Shown: in pieces, positions 1 to 9,816 of the stretch | How positions within the stretch are numbered: position 1 is the first letter of the stretch | How the letters are laid out: the number at the start of each line of letters is the position of its first letter | Assembly: GCA_002307135.1 (NCBI GenBank) | Contig: DBTQ01000001.1 | Span: 62,001-126,000 of the forward strand | DNA length: 64,000 bases | Source of the DNA: Bacteroidetes bacterium UBA1312 | GTDB taxonomy: Bacteria > Bacteroidota > Bacteroidia > Chitinophagales > Chitinophagaceae | Reading direction: 5' to 3' | The notes under the pieces: generated by a model | The model's database searches: none | The model's input: the letters and a program-made list of their open reading frames with translations, nothing else | What the model was told of the DNA's origin: nothing | Made by a program: the position numbers and the translations under genes

Positions 1-101
1 ATTTTCGGTTTTATTTTAATGCTCCGGATATTTTGAAGTAATGATAAAAGCAATAAAAAATATACAACTTCGTTTAAGTAAAAAATAGAAAAACAGAATT
101 T

Positions 102-518
102 ATGAAAAACCTACTCAAATCCGTCTCAATCATCATTTTATGCTTCATTACAGCTATAGGTTGTAAAAAGGAAAGTACAACTTTATTTAAAGGCTATTTT
201 TACTCCATTGATAGTGCCAGCGAAATACCCTTGCAATTGTATGTTGATGGAAATTTCAAAGGTACACTCCCATATCTTAGAGCAACACCTGATAAGCCGC
301 TTTCGGTAAAAGATCCAATATTAATTACAAATGCGTTGACATTGGATATCTTATCTGGTCATCGATACAGTATTGTCGCGAAGACAATAGATGGAACAAC
401 AGTGGTGTCTGGATATTTAAGCGTTACTAAAAGGGGAAATGATGAAGGAGGTGCTACTCAAGGTGGTATTGGGGAGAATATTGAAGGAGCAAGTATGGGT
501 GTTTTTTTATGGAGGTAG
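102..518 (+). CDS. Small secreted lipoprotein of unknown function
   Basis: A 138-residue protein. The N-terminus is a lipoprotein signal peptide: basic start, hydrophobic stretch, then AIGC with Cys21 as the lipidation site, followed by KKES. The mature part is short and probably beta-rich. The last ~25 residues are rich in Gly, Asn and Glu (GNDEGGATQGG). I recognise no family. It stands alone upstream of gcvH; the first 101 bases of the window show no gene. The lipobox is a direct reading; localisation to the outer membrane or periplasm is inference. Confidence 0.7.
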   Translation: MKNLLKSVSIIILCFITAIGCKKESTTLFKGYFYSIDSASEIPLQLYVDGNFKGTLPYLRATPDKPLSVKDPILITNALTLDILSGHRYSIVAKTIDGTTVVSGYLSVTKRGNDEGGATQGGIGENIEGASMGVFLWR

Positions 519-611
519 ATTAAGTGGTGATTAATAATTTAGGGAATCTTCTATGTGCATTGTGATTTTCAATCAAATTCAACTAATTTTACGGCTCAAA
601 TTATATTTATT

Positions 612-992
612 ATGCAATTCCCAGAAGCATTAAAGTACACGAAAGATCACGAATGGATCAAAATTGAAGGTGATACTGCGACAGTAGGTATCACAGAGTT
701 TGCGCAACACGAATTGGGCGATATCGTATTTGTCGATGTTGATTCAAAAGGTAAAGCATTGCAAACAAATGATATTTTTGGAACGGTAGAAGCTGTAAAA
801 ACTGTTTCTGATCTCTATTTACCTATTTCTGGTACGATTACTGAAGTAAACCCTGAATTAGATTCCAATCCGGAGTTTGTTAATCAGGATCCTTATGGAA
901 AGGGTTGGATGGTGAAAATGACACTTACTAACGTTGCTGAAACATCAGAATTGCTAGATGCCGCTGCTTACCAAGCACTTGTTGGCGCTTAA
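612..992 (+). CDS. gcvH: Glycine cleavage system H protein
   Basis: The lipoyl carrier of the glycine cleavage complex, shuttling the aminomethyl group between the P, T and L proteins in the cytoplasm. From the ATG at 612 the product is 126 residues, the family's usual length, and begins [15 protein letters not shown], the normal GcvH start. The lipoylated lysine is Lys63 in [11 protein letters not shown]. The frame is open upstream to 555, but the extra 19 residues do not resemble GcvH, so the shorter start is preferred. No gcvP or gcvT lies in the window. The VanZ-like gene follows 9 bases downstream and is probably co-transcribed. Confidence 0.96.
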   Translation: MQFPEALKYTKDHEWIKIEGDTATVGITEFAQHELGDIVFVDVDSKGKALQTNDIFGTVEAVKTVSDLYLPISGTITEVNPELDSNPEFVNQDPYGKGWMVKMTLTNVAETSELLDAAAYQALVGA

Positions 993-1001
993 TTATTAAA
1001 G

Positions 1002-1403
1002 ATGAACATGTGGTATTTGTTTACTGCCCGTTCCCAATATAAAAAACGAGCAAAGTTTGCAGCTATCCTGTGGACTTTGCTCATTTTTATTGCTTGTTTT
1101 ATCCCGGGTAACGACATCCCCAATATTAAAGTGCCATTCGCCGATAAATGGGTTCATTTTATTTTATTTGGAGGTTTTACTTTTTTGTGGCTATTGGTTT
1201 ATCCTACCCGACGACTCGTACAATTATTTTATTGGTTTGCAATAGGGTGCTTATTGGGCTGGTTAGTAGAAGAATTGCAAGGGCAGCTTAAATTTCTTGG
1301 CCGAAGTAAAGACCTAATGGATATTTTTGCAGACGCGATAGGTGGCTTACTTGGTGTTGTACTATTTTATATTTTTGCATCAATTGCCGTTCGACGTGTT
1401 TAG
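1002..1403 (+). CDS. VanZ-like membrane protein
   Basis: A 133-residue integral membrane protein with about four hydrophobic segments. The first carries the VanZ-like pattern FIPGNDIPNI followed by DKWVHFILFGGFTFLW. The acidic/polar motif VEELQGQL precedes a last helix ending in GGLLGVVLFY, also usual for the family. VanZ proteins confer low-level teicoplanin resistance in some Firmicutes; in Bacteroidota the role is unknown and no van genes are present here. Start may be 1002 or the ATG at 1008. It lies just behind gcvH, an arrangement suggesting co-transcription only. Confidence 0.8.
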   Translation: MNMWYLFTARSQYKKRAKFAAILWTLLIFIACFIPGNDIPNIKVPFADKWVHFILFGGFTFLWLLVYPTRRLVQLFYWFAIGCLLGWLVEELQGQLKFLGRSKDLMDIFADAIGGLLGVVLFYIFASIAVRRV

Positions 1404-1443
1404 CATTCATTTTTACAATTAAAAATTAGATTACCCTTTTACG

Positions 1444-2031
1444 ATGTTTCATAAGCTGAAATCTTTATTGCCATTTTGTTTTATTCTAATAGTATTTAGC
1501 GGCCTGTTGGCTTGTAAGAAAAATATGGAAAAACCAAAGCCAGATACGACTCAGGGTACTTATTTTTCGTTGTATGGTTTTGTACAGGATCAGTGGCATA
1601 TTTATAGGGGTCAACCTTATGTGTTGAATAAAATGGTGACACTTAATGGTAAAACAGATAGTTGTCTTGTGTCGGCATTGAATGTAGAGTGGGGGCAAAT
1701 TTTCAAAATATTTTTTGAAGCGGATATTAGCGATCCTAAATTTTTGGATCAATACGACTTTACTATGTTTGATGAAAACACGACTGAAACACGTACATTT
1801 TCTTATCAGGCAAAGGATCCTAAATTGTTTACTCAAAAGTTGCAGATTGCAGCCGATCTTTATAATGATAAAATAAGGAGTATTTATATTGAAACACAGA
1901 AGAATACTTTCTGGAATAATCAAAGTAAAAAACTCTTTTATTCGCCGGCACATATTATTCAAATACAAGAGCACGACAATCCCTTACTAGGTAGGACTAA
2001 GGATTTTGTCATTCAATACAAGTTTCTATAG
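1444..2031 (+). CDS. Lipoprotein of unknown function
   Basis: A 195-residue protein with a clear lipoprotein signal peptide: hydrophobic FCFILIVFSG, lipobox LLAC with Cys24, then KKNMEKPKPD. The mature part alternates aromatic and polar residues as in a beta-sandwich or lipocalin-like fold. It contains a segment FDENTTETRTFSYQAKDPKLF and ends in FVIQYKFL, a beta-strand-like terminus. I recognise no named family. It sits between the VanZ-like gene and uvrC with short gaps on both sides. Membrane anchoring is inferred from the lipobox. Confidence 0.7.
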   Translation: MFHKLKSLLPFCFILIVFSGLLACKKNMEKPKPDTTQGTYFSLYGFVQDQWHIYRGQPYVLNKMVTLNGKTDSCLVSALNVEWGQIFKIFFEADISDPKFLDQYDFTMFDENTTETRTFSYQAKDPKLFTQKLQIAADLYNDKIRSIYIETQKNTFWNNQSKKLFYSPAHIIQIQEHDNPLLGRTKDFVIQYKFL

Positions 2032-2086
2032 GTGTAAGGCTGGTAAATAAAATGTAGGCAAAAAATGTGTTTGAAAGTAAAACAGC

Positions 2087-3895
2087 ATGACGAAAGAAGA
2101 ATTTAGCGCCATATCACCCAGCATATCCAGCCAGCCTGGTTGTTATAAATATTATGATGTAAATAACGAATTGCTTTATGTTGGTAAAGCTAAAAACTTG
2201 CGCAAGCGCGTCAGCTCTTATTTTCATAAAACGCATGATAATAGAAAGACACAACTGCTTGTTACTCATATTCATCATATTGAATTTACAGTAACAGACT
2301 CAGAGCATGATGCATTTTTGCTTGAAAATTCCCTTATTAAACATTATCAGCCCCGATACAATATTGAACTCAAAGACGATAAGACATATCCTTATATTGT
2401 TATTAAAAAGGAACGTTTCCCTCGTGTCTTTTTTACACGTCATGTTATACGTGATGGATCGGAGTATATCGGTCCTTTTACCAGTGTGGTTATTGCTCGA
2501 GAATTGTTGGATTTGATTAAAGAAAATATTCCTTTGCGCAATTGTAGTCTTAATCTTTCGGAAGGGAATATTAACAAGGGTAAATTTAAAGTATGCCTCG
2601 AATATCATTTGGGTAACTGTAAAGGCCCTTGCGAAGGATTGCAAACATCAGAAGATTACAATGAAAAACTGCAATACATACGACATATACTCAAAGGCAA
2701 TATATCAGAAGTACTTAAAGAATTGAAAGACGAAATGATGCAATTGGCATCGGAAATGGAGTTTGAAAAAGCCGAAATAATAAAGCAAAAAATAGCTTCA
2801 TTACAACAGTACCAAAGCAAATCTACTGTGGTTAACCCTCATTTGGGTAATGTAGATGTAGTGACAATAGTGCGCGATGAACAAGCTGCTTATGTCAATT
2901 ATATGATGCTGAGTAATGGGACTATTATTTATGCAAACACAATAAAGATAGAGCAGAAAATAGAAGAAACAGAGGCTGCAATATTAGCAATTGCTTATGC
3001 ACGATTGCGCGAAAAATATAACAGTGTTTCTAAAGAATTAATAGCCCCTTTCATCATTGATTTGCCAGATGAATCGCTTGACTTAACGATTCCAAAGGCT
3101 GGTGATAAGAAAAAGCTTCTTGATATGAGTTTGAAAAATGCTGAAATATTTCGCTCAGAGATAAAGAAGAAAAATGCTTTGCTACTTGATACTGCTACTG
3201 AAGAGCAAGAAATGCAAGCGTTGATCGAATTACAATCAGTATTGCATTTACCTGCTTTGCCTATACATATTGAGTGTTTTGATAACTCTAATTTTCAGGG
3301 TGCTTATCCTGTAGCAGCAATGGTTTGTTTTCGAAATGGTGTTGCCGCCAATAAAGATTATCGTCATTACAAAATAAAAACAGTAGTTGGTATTGATGAC
3401 TTTGCATCCATGAGTGAAGTCGTTTACCGTCGATATAAGCGATTGCTCGATGAAGAAAGGTCATTGCCTCAATTAGTTATTATAGATGGTGGTAAAGGGC
3501 AATTGGGGGCGGCATTGAAGAGTATTGACCGCTTGGGCTTATTGTCTGAAATGACCGTTGTTGGTCTTGCAAAAAAAGAAGAATCTATTTTCTTCCCTGG
3601 TGATAAAAATCCATTACAGCTTCCTTATGATAGTGCGGCACATTTACTTGTTCGTCGAATTAGAGATGAAGTGCACCGTTTCGGGATTACCTTTCACCGG
3701 CAACTACGTAGTGCAGGTACTTTTAAGAATGAATTGGAAGCAATACCTGGCATTGGTGAAAAAACGGCTACTGAATTACTTACGGAATTTCGTTCTGTCA
3801 AAAACATTAAATTGCTTACTGAACGTGAGCTTACAAGAGTTATAGGTGCTTCTAAAGCGCGTGTTGTTTGGGCTTATTTTAATGACGCGGTTTGA
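2087..3895 (+). CDS. uvrC: Excinuclease ABC subunit C
   Basis: Nuclease subunit of UvrABC nucleotide excision repair, making the 3' and 5' incisions around a lesion. The 602 residues match the family's usual length. In order: the GIY-YIG domain (GCYKYYDVNNELLYVGKAKN at about 17-36), a cysteine-containing linker (CLEYHLGNCKGPCEG), the UVR motif that binds UvrB (KELKDEMMQLASEMEFEKAE), the RNase H-like endonuclease domain (ECFDNSNFQGAYPVAAMVCF, then VIIDGGKGQLGAA), and a C-terminal helix-hairpin-helix (LEAIPGIGEKTATELL). It is followed by a strong palindromic terminator shared with convergent clpC. No damage or unusual feature is seen. Confidence 0.98.
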   Translation: MTKEEFSAISPSISSQPGCYKYYDVNNELLYVGKAKNLRKRVSSYFHKTHDNRKTQLLVTHIHHIEFTVTDSEHDAFLLENSLIKHYQPRYNIELKDDKTYPYIVIKKERFPRVFFTRHVIRDGSEYIGPFTSVVIARELLDLIKENIPLRNCSLNLSEGNINKGKFKVCLEYHLGNCKGPCEGLQTSEDYNEKLQYIRHILKGNISEVLKELKDEMMQLASEMEFEKAEIIKQKIASLQQYQSKSTVVNPHLGNVDVVTIVRDEQAAYVNYMMLSNGTIIYANTIKIEQKIEETEAAILAIAYARLREKYNSVSKELIAPFIIDLPDESLDLTIPKAGDKKKLLDMSLKNAEIFRSEIKKKNALLLDTATEEQEMQALIELQSVLHLPALPIHIECFDNSNFQGAYPVAAMVCFRNGVAANKDYRHYKIKTVVGIDDFASMSEVVYRRYKRLLDEERSLPQLVIIDGGKGQLGAALKSIDRLGLLSEMTVVGLAKKEESIFFPGDKNPLQLPYDSAAHLLVRRIRDEVHRFGITFHRQLRSAGTFKNELEAIPGIGEKTATELLTEFRSVKNIKLLTERELTRVIGASKARVVWAYFNDAV

Positions 3896-3919
3896 GTACA
3901 AAATGAATTTAATTAAATT

Positions 3920-3953
3920 AAATAGGGCTGAACAATATTGTTCAGCCCTATTT
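3920..3953. terminator. Bidirectional terminator between uvrC and clpC
   Basis: A perfect 34-base palindrome: arm AAATAGGGCTGAACAAT at 3920-3936 and its exact complement at 3937-3953. The arms run A-rich into T-rich on both strands, and it lies between two convergent genes, so it can end both transcripts. Confidence 0.9.
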
Positions 3954-3972
3954 CTATGAGTAGAAAGCTATA

Positions 3973-6531
3973 TTAATCTTTACTACTTTGTTCTTCTGTT
4001 TGCGGAGATGAATGCGTAATTGTAAATACAATTTTAGCTTCTGCTTCACTATAATCTGCGGTCACTAAATCACCATTAGCAATCGTGTGATTAAGTATTT
4101 CCTCTGCCAATGGATCTTCCAGATATTTTTGGATAGCTCTATGCAAAGGTCTTGCTCCAAACTGTTGGTCGTAACCTTTCTCTGCGATATATTTCTTTGC
4201 GGCATCGCTCAATGACAATGTAAATCCAAGTGTATTTAAGCGTTTGATCACACCTTTCATAATAATGTCAATGATCTTGTTGATGTCTTCTTGTACCAAT
4301 GAATTGAAGATAATGACATCGTCTATTCGATTGAGAAATTCAGGAGAGAATGTACGTTTGAGCGCTTTTTCGATAACGCTTTTTCCGCTTTCTTCTACTG
4401 TTGATTGTTTTGCAGAAGTAGCAAAACCTACACCATCACCAAAATCTTTCAATTGGCGAACCCCTATATTAGAGGTCATAATGATAAGTGTGTTTTTAAA
4501 ATCTACTTTTCTTCCAAGCCCATCAGTTAACTGCCCATCATCTAATACTTGTAATAAGATGTTGAAAATGTCTGGATGCGCTTTTTCAATTTCATCAAAC
4601 AAGACCACACTGTATGGTTTGCGACGAATTTTTTCCGTTAATTGTCCCCCTTCTTCATAGCCAACATATCCTGGAGGTGCGCCGATCAACCTAGTGAGCG
4701 AAAATTTTTCCATATACTCACTCATGTCAATACGAATTAACGCATCGTCACTATCGAACATGTATCGAGCTAAGCAGCGAGCTAATTCCGTTTTACCAAC
4801 TCCGGTAGGTCCTAAGAATATAAATGAGCCAATCGGTTTTCTGGGGTCTTTTAACCCCACTCGGTTACGTTGAATTGCTTTTACAACTTTAGAGATAGCA
4901 TCATCTTGTCCGACTACGGCACCTGCTAGGTCTTCGTTCATGCGACGTAGTTTGGCGCTTTCGGCTTCTACCATGCGCATTACAGGAATCCCTGTCATCA
5001 TGCTTACAACTTCTGCAATGTTTTCTTCGTGAATAGGGTAGCGCTTACTTTTTGAGTCTTCTTCCCAAGCTGCTTTTGCTTTTTCAAGTTCTTCGCCAAG
5101 GCGTTTTTCTTTGTCGCGCAAAGACGCAGCTTCTTCGAAGCGCTGGCTTTTTACTACTTTGTTTTTCTCTTGTTTTATTTCCTCTATTTGAGCTTCAAGT
5201 TCAATGATATTTTGAGGGACATTGATGTTTTTCAGATGCACCCTTGCACCAACTTCATCCAAAACATCAATAGCCTTGTCCGGCAACAACCGATCTGTCA
5301 TGTATCGATCGCTGAGTTTTACACAAGCTTCAATCGCATCGTCATCATACGTTACATTATGGAAGTCTTCGTATTTTGATTGAATATTTTTCAAAATGAG
5401 AATTGCTTCTTCAATACTTGGTTGTTCTACCAATACTTTTTGAAAACGACGATCCAGTGCACCATCTTTTTCAATGTACATACGGTATTCATCAAGTGTA
5501 GAAGCACCAATACATTGAAGATCGCCACGAGCTAATGCCGGTTTGAAAATATTGGATGCATCTAACGAACCACTGGCACCACCGGCACCAACAATCGTAT
5601 GTATTTCATCAATGAATAAGATGACATCTCTGTTTTTTTCAAGCTCATTCATTATAGCTTTCATGCGTTCTTCGAATTGCCCGCGGTATTTAGTGCCGGC
5701 TACCAGAGCAGCCAAATCTAAACTCACCACACGTTTGTCGAACAATACCCGAGATACTTTTCGTTGAACGATACGCAACGCAAGACCTTCTATGATCGCT
5801 GTTTTACCAACGCCTGGTTCTCCAATAAGAATTGGATTGTTCTTTTTTCGACGAGACAATATTTGCGATACGCGCTCTATCTCCTGATCTCTTCCCACAA
5901 TTGGATCTAATGTTCCACTCTCTGCAAGTCGTGTAATATCACGACCGAAATTATCCAATACCGGAGTTTTTGATTTAGTGGCTCCTGCTGCACCCGTAGA
6001 TCCTTGTTTGCGTTGTTGATATTGCTTACGTTCTTCATCGTCTTCAAAATCATCTGGGCCTTGCCCGCTATCGAAATCGGCATTAGGGGTATTGCCTTGT
6101 AAGATATTTAGTTCATTTTTGAAGTTTTCATAGTTTACATTATGTTGCTGTAAAATATTAGTGGCTGGATTTTCCTTATTCTTCAAAATAGAAAGCATTA
6201 AATGCTGTGTATCCACCGATGCGCTCTTGAGTGAGCGAGCCTCAAGTACAGTAATGCGAATTACTTTCTCCGCCTGCTTGGTAAGAGGTAAACTATTTAA
6301 GTTTTCAAGTGACTTGCTACTTTTTTCTTTAATTACATTTTCTACTTCATGGCGCAAGTTGAAAATGTCAACATTCATTGTTTGTAATACTTTTATTGCC
6401 AAGCCTTCGCCTTCGCGCAAAAGACCTAGCAGAAGGTGTTCTGTTCCGATGAAATCATTTCCTAGCCTCAAAGCCTCTTCGCGGCTGTAGGTGATAATCT
6501 CTTTTACCTTTGGTGAGAAATTGGAATCCAT
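3973..6531 (-). CDS. clpC: ClpC-type AAA+ protease ATPase
   Basis: An 852-residue HSP100 unfoldase that feeds proteins to ClpP. It begins with two Clp N repeats ([33 protein letters not shown]). The first AAA+ module has Walker A GEPGVGKT at about 237-244 and Walker [15 protein letters not shown]-like middle segment ([20 protein letters not shown]) marks ClpC rather than ClpB or ClpA. The second AAA+ module has GPTGVGKTE and [13 protein letters not shown]. The C-terminal D2-small domain carries [20 protein letters not shown]. An acidic linker ([16 protein letters not shown]) follows the N domain. No clpP is in the window. Monocistronic: convergent with uvrC and divergent from the STAS gene. 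Confidence 0.97.
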   Translation of the reverse strand: MDSNFSPKVKEIITYSREEALRLGNDFIGTEHLLLGLLREGEGLAIKVLQTMNVDIFNLRHEVENVIKEKSSKSLENLNSLPLTKQAEKVIRITVLEARSLKSASVDTQHLMLSILKNKENPATNILQQHNVNYENFKNELNILQGNTPNADFDSGQGPDDFEDDEERKQYQQRKQGSTGAAGATKSKTPVLDNFGRDITRLAESGTLDPIVGRDQEIERVSQILSRRKKNNPILIGEPGVGKTAIIEGLALRIVQRKVSRVLFDKRVVSLDLAALVAGTKYRGQFEERMKAIMNELEKNRDVILFIDEIHTIVGAGGASGSLDASNIFKPALARGDLQCIGASTLDEYRMYIEKDGALDRRFQKVLVEQPSIEEAILILKNIQSKYEDFHNVTYDDDAIEACVKLSDRYMTDRLLPDKAIDVLDEVGARVHLKNINVPQNIIELEAQIEEIKQEKNKVVKSQRFEEAASLRDKEKRLGEELEKAKAAWEEDSKSKRYPIHEENIAEVVSMMTGIPVMRMVEAESAKLRRMNEDLAGAVVGQDDAISKVVKAIQRNRVGLKDPRKPIGSFIFLGPTGVGKTELARCLARYMFDSDDALIRIDMSEYMEKFSLTRLIGAPPGYVGYEEGGQLTEKIRRKPYSVVLFDEIEKAHPDIFNILLQVLDDGQLTDGLGRKVDFKNTLIIMTSNIGVRQLKDFGDGVGFATSAKQSTVEESGKSVIEKALKRTFSPEFLNRIDDVIIFNSLVQEDINKIIDIIMKGVIKRLNTLGFTLSLSDAAKKYIAEKGYDQQFGARPLHRAIQKYLEDPLAEEILNHTIANGDLVTADYSEAEAKIVFTITHSSPQTEEQSSKD

Positions 6532-6622
6532 TTAATGTCTTTTTAATATTGTTAAAGTTAGGGATAAATGACTTAGTTGTAATGATTTGTTTCCATTTTA
6601 ACCAAATATTCTCTCCTATGTC

Positions 6623-6630
6623 TATTTTTG
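6623..6630 (+). promoter_or_regulatory. -7 box of the STAS-domain gene
   Basis: TATTTTTG matches the Bacteroidota -7 consensus TAnnTTTG exactly and lies 31 bases before the ATG at 6662. No convincing -33 element is seen. Confidence 0.55.
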
Positions 6631-6661
6631 TATTTTAGAATAAAAATCTTCAATACTTTTT

Positions 6662-7036
6662 ATGGAGTTCAAAATTGATGCCAAAGATAATTATACCCTC
6701 ATCACGCCAGAATCGGCGATACTTGATGCTAATGTGTCAGATTTATTGGCAGTGAAATGTAAAATATTGTACGAAAACGGCAGTGAGAATTTCATTGTTG
6801 ACTTATCCAATTGTAAAACTGCCAATATGGATGCGTTTGAATCTTTGATCTCGTTTACTGCTGATATGTATGAGATGGAACACTCTTTTGTGTTAACTAA
6901 TTTAAACACGGAAATACTTAATAAAATAAAGGATGCTGATGCGATTGATCGGCTCAATTATGCTCCCACTTTTATTGAAGCCGTTGATATTATTAATATG
7001 GAAATATTGGAGCGCGATTTATTTCGCGAAGAGTAA
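6662..7036 (+). CDS. STAS-domain protein (anti-anti-sigma-like)
   Basis: A 124-residue cytoplasmic protein with the STAS-fold outline: an N-terminal strand pair (FKIDAKDNYTLITPES), a helix (ANVSDLLAVKCKILYE), and the core strand-turn FIVDLSNCKTANMDAFESL, where anti-anti-sigma factors usually have DLS...D-S-G/A and a phosphorylatable Ser or Thr. Here Thr or Ser in TANMDAFES may fill that place. A second strand and helix follow (SFVLTNLNTEILNKIK). No anti-sigma kinase or sigma factor is next to it. Function is unresolved; the fold assignment is fairly good. Confidence 0.65.
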   Translation: MEFKIDAKDNYTLITPESAILDANVSDLLAVKCKILYENGSENFIVDLSNCKTANMDAFESLISFTADMYEMEHSFVLTNLNTEILNKIKDADAIDRLNYAPTFIEAVDIINMEILERDLFREE

Positions 7037-7070
7037 GCTCAATTTTAATGATTAAGAGATACATATAATG

Positions 7071-7111
7071 AAAAATGTTGAAACAAGTTTTGCACTCATT
7101 TCAACATTTTT
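7071..7111. terminator. Bidirectional terminator
   Basis: Stem AAAAATGTTGAAA (7071-7083) pairs exactly with TTTCAACATTTTT (7099-7111), loop 15 bases. It lies between the convergent STAS and SurA-like genes. Confidence 0.8.
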
Positions 7112-7133
7112 ACTCAATATTTCTTAACGACTT

Positions 7134-8534
7134 TTATTTCTTGTTCATAGATGCTACCCAAGGTGCTAATTCTGGGCATGATTGGTATTCTTTGTCTATT
7201 TTTATATAATAGCTAGGGAGTTTTTCGGCTAACCAATTGTTTAGGCGTTCATTTTGTTTTTGCTTCAATGCTACATCTTGAATATTTCCATAGTCATCGT
7301 GCAAATTTGCTTTATGAGGTTGTGTCCTTGATTTTAAATAAACAATACGGCAGGATTTATCTCCTGTTTGCGGATCAGCATAAATTTGTGGTTGTGAGTA
7401 GCCGCCTTGTTGTAAGCTATCTAATACCAATACCATTGAAGGGTCTAATTCTTGAATTTGTCGTTGTGTACTGCCCGTGCGAGGATTGCCTAACATTCCT
7501 CCCATCATTTTGCTGCTCTCATCTGTAGAATATTTGCCAACGGCAATTGGGAACGTTATTTTGCTGCTCAGGAGTTCTGCTCGTATGCTGTCTAACTTTA
7601 CTAATGCCGATTTGAAATCAGCTGAACTACGTTCTGGTCGGATCAATATATGCCTAAGGTGTGCTTGTTCACCTTTTCGACCAACCATTTGTATAATATG
7701 ATAACCAAATTTAGTTTTAACTATTTGAGAAATTTCACCGTTTTGTAATTTGAATGCGGCAGCTGAAAATTCAGGAACCATGTCTCCTCGGCTTACCATC
7801 CCAAGGTCACCGCCATTATCTCTACTGCCGGGATCTGTACTATAAAGACCTGCTAAAGCTTCAAAACTTTTATTTTCAACAGTTATTTGTTTGCGTATAT
7901 CCTCAAGCTTGGTTCTGGCATAATTATCCAGCTCTGGGCTTATTGGGGGATCCAGAACAATTTGCCCCACCTCTACACTAGCCGGTAAATACGGAAGACT
8001 ATCAACAGGAATCTTGTCGAAGTACTTTTTGACTTCCGAAGGTGTGATTTTTACTGCATTCAATATTTGGTTTTTCATTTTGTCTGCAACCAATTGTTCC
8101 TTGATCGCATCTCTGTTTTCATTTTTCATTTGAAAAACAGTCTTGCCCATTTGTTGTTCTAGACGTTCTTGAGACCCCGCCATTTGTATATATTGGCGCA
8201 AACGATTTTCCATATTGGCATCAACTTCTTCGTCCGATACAATTAAACTGTCTCGTTCCGCTTGTTCTGCTAATATTTTTTGGAAAATCATTTCTTGTAA
8301 TAAGGCACACTTAAAGGAATCCGTTATATCAGGATTCTCTGCTTTATAATGCGCCATGTTGATTTCCAACTCTGATTGCAGGATGATTTTGCCTTTACCT
8401 ACTTTGACAATGATTTTGTCGGCACTTTGGTCTTCTTGTGCGAACGTAGATAAGGAAGCACATATTGTTAGAGTACAAAGAATAATTGTTTTTATATGGC
8501 GAACAATTAAAAATGATTTTGTTTGATATGGCAT
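7134..8534 (-). CDS. SurA-like peptidyl-prolyl isomerase chaperone
   Basis: A 466-residue periplasmic protein. A signal peptide ends near TFAQ. A SurA N-terminal chaperone region follows (LQSELEINMAHYKAENP, then FKCALLQEMIFQKILAEQA). A complete parvulin/PpiC rotamase domain is seen at roughly 185-285: VEVGQIVLDP, LYSTDPGSRDNGGDLGMVSR, KTKFGYHIIQMVGRKG. A second, more divergent domain follows (AHLRHILIRPERS, GKYSTDESSKMMGGMLG). This two-parvulin layout is typical of SurA, which helps outer-membrane proteins fold. It is read away from the TPR gene, with a TACTTTTG box upstream. Whether it is the main SurA is not decidable here. Confidence 0.88.
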   Translation of the reverse strand: MPYQTKSFLIVRHIKTIILCTLTICASLSTFAQEDQSADKIIVKVGKGKIILQSELEINMAHYKAENPDITDSFKCALLQEMIFQKILAEQAERDSLIVSDEEVDANMENRLRQYIQMAGSQERLEQQMGKTVFQMKNENRDAIKEQLVADKMKNQILNAVKITPSEVKKYFDKIPVDSLPYLPASVEVGQIVLDPPISPELDNYARTKLEDIRKQITVENKSFEALAGLYSTDPGSRDNGGDLGMVSRGDMVPEFSAAAFKLQNGEISQIVKTKFGYHIIQMVGRKGEQAHLRHILIRPERSSADFKSALVKLDSIRAELLSSKITFPIAVGKYSTDESSKMMGGMLGNPRTGSTQRQIQELDPSMVLVLDSLQQGGYSQPQIYADPQTGDKSCRIVYLKSRTQPHKANLHDDYGNIQDVALKQKQNERLNNWLAEKLPSYYIKIDKEYQSCPELAPWVASMNKK

Positions 8535-8560
8535 GATGCTATAAAATATTTCAAGAAGGG

Positions 8561-8568
8561 CAAAAGTA
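8561..8568 (-). promoter_or_regulatory. -7 box of the SurA-like gene
   Basis: On the minus strand TACTTTTG, an exact TAnnTTTG, 26 bases before the ATG at 8534. No clear -33 element. Confidence 0.55.
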
Positions 8569-8615
8569 GTGTATTACGCTTTTATTGGCGGTAGCTAAGT
8601 TATTTATTTCAAGTT

Positions 8616-9713
8616 TTAACGTTTTGTGTCTTTTTCAGTTTTGGTATTGAACATGTTTTTATGAAATAGCTGCTTATTATAATTTTCTTCTTTAGCAATT
8701 TGTAGTGGTTTCGCTATTCTGTATTTGTCCATGGATAATAGATCTTCATTAAATGTGTTTACCCATGTATTGTATTGTTGTGCGTTTTCGGCTTTACCAA
8801 AAAGCCATTGGTTGTATGCGTCAAACTGGCCAAGTTGCATCATATTTTCTTGATAATTGAAAAGAGCGAATGGGTAATGGGAAGCATAATTATTCTTCCA
8901 GTTAATAATGAATCTGCTGCGCAACATCGTCAAATTTTCAGTAGTGATACCATCAGATACAACAAAAAAGAGGCTTAAGAAGGTTTGTTTTACAGCATCT
9001 TCAAATGTCTGTGGCGCTCTTTTATCTGTAAAGTCACCTGTCACATTTTTTGAAGGCGTGAAAAATAATTTTTTATAAGCATCGAGCAATAAAGTTCTTA
9101 CTTCATTACTACGTTGAGTGTTAGGTTCTTTGTTTATGAAAATTTCACCATATATAATTGGCCAAATTACATCGTCCGTATTCATATAGGCGATTGTAGC
9201 TTCATAATAATTGAGGTGGTAATTATTATCGTTGGCAATGCCGTCTAGCCAAGTTTTTAGCGCTTTTTCATTGTCCTTTTGCTGTTCATATAGTATGCCT
9301 AATTCATGGTATAATCCCCCGGACTTAGGAAAGACGGAAAGCCCTTGTTGCAATACCTTCTTTGCATCTTTTTCTTTCTTATCTCCTAGATATGCCATTG
9401 CTGATATTCGGTAACATTCGGCATCCGCAGAATTGTTTCCAAAAATTGGTGCCAATACTTTGTTGGCATTATCGTTTTCTCCGGCCAACTGATATGATTT
9501 TGCAAGAGCGCGTTTTACTAAAAAATTATCTGGAGCAGCTTGCAATGTTTTCTGAAAAATAGCGATCGCTTCCTGAGCATTGCCTCGACCTAAATTGCTC
9601 ATTCCCTGTGTGTACATTTGTTCCACCTCTGGTGATGGCCATTCTTGTGCATGGACATTACTGAATCCAATGCTTATAAGCATTGTTATTAAAAACTTTT
9701 GAAAACGCATCAT
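8616..9713 (-). CDS. Secreted tetratricopeptide-repeat protein
   Basis: A 365-residue protein with a signal peptide (ends FSNVHAQ). The first ~160 residues hold TPR-like helix pairs: AQEAIAIFQKTLQAAPDNF, LVKRALAKSYQLAGENDNAN, KKVLQQGLSVFPKSGGLYHE, KALKTWLDGIANDNNYHLN. The C-terminal half is helical but without clear TPR motifs. TPR proteins in the Bacteroidota periplasm often scaffold envelope complexes; the partner is unknown here. The start may be either of the two adjacent Met codons (9713 or 9710). It is preceded by its own -7 box, so it is probably transcribed apart from the SPFH gene. Confidence 0.8.
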   Translation of the reverse strand: MMRFQKFLITMLISIGFSNVHAQEWPSPEVEQMYTQGMSNLGRGNAQEAIAIFQKTLQAAPDNFLVKRALAKSYQLAGENDNANKVLAPIFGNNSADAECYRISAMAYLGDKKEKDAKKVLQQGLSVFPKSGGLYHELGILYEQQKDNEKALKTWLDGIANDNNYHLNYYEATIAYMNTDDVIWPIIYGEIFINKEPNTQRSNEVRTLLLDAYKKLFFTPSKNVTGDFTDKRAPQTFEDAVKQTFLSLFFVVSDGITTENLTMLRSRFIINWKNNYASHYPFALFNYQENMMQLGQFDAYNQWLFGKAENAQQYNTWVNTFNEDLLSMDKYRIAKPLQIAKEENYNKQLFHKNMFNTKTEKDTKR

Positions 9714-9745
9714 TTATTTAGTTCATCTTTTTTCTGGCAGATGCG

Positions 9746-9753
9746 CAAAAATA
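9746..9753 (-). promoter_or_regulatory. -7 box of the TPR-protein gene
   Basis: Minus-strand TATTTTTG, exact TAnnTTTG, 32 bases before the start codon at 9713. Confidence 0.5.
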
Positions 9754-9816
9754 GCTCTTTGCAACAAAAGAATATTATAAAAAATAGTCTTGGTTTTTTA
9801 TTGACCGACTAGACAA

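Noticed and set aside
555..611. 19-residue N-terminal extension of GcvH
   Set aside because: The extension has no GcvH similarity, and the ATG at 612 gives exactly the usual 126 residues.
7068..7127. 19-codon frame MKNVETSF...
   Set aside because: It coincides with the terminator hairpin at 7071-7111 and has no other support.
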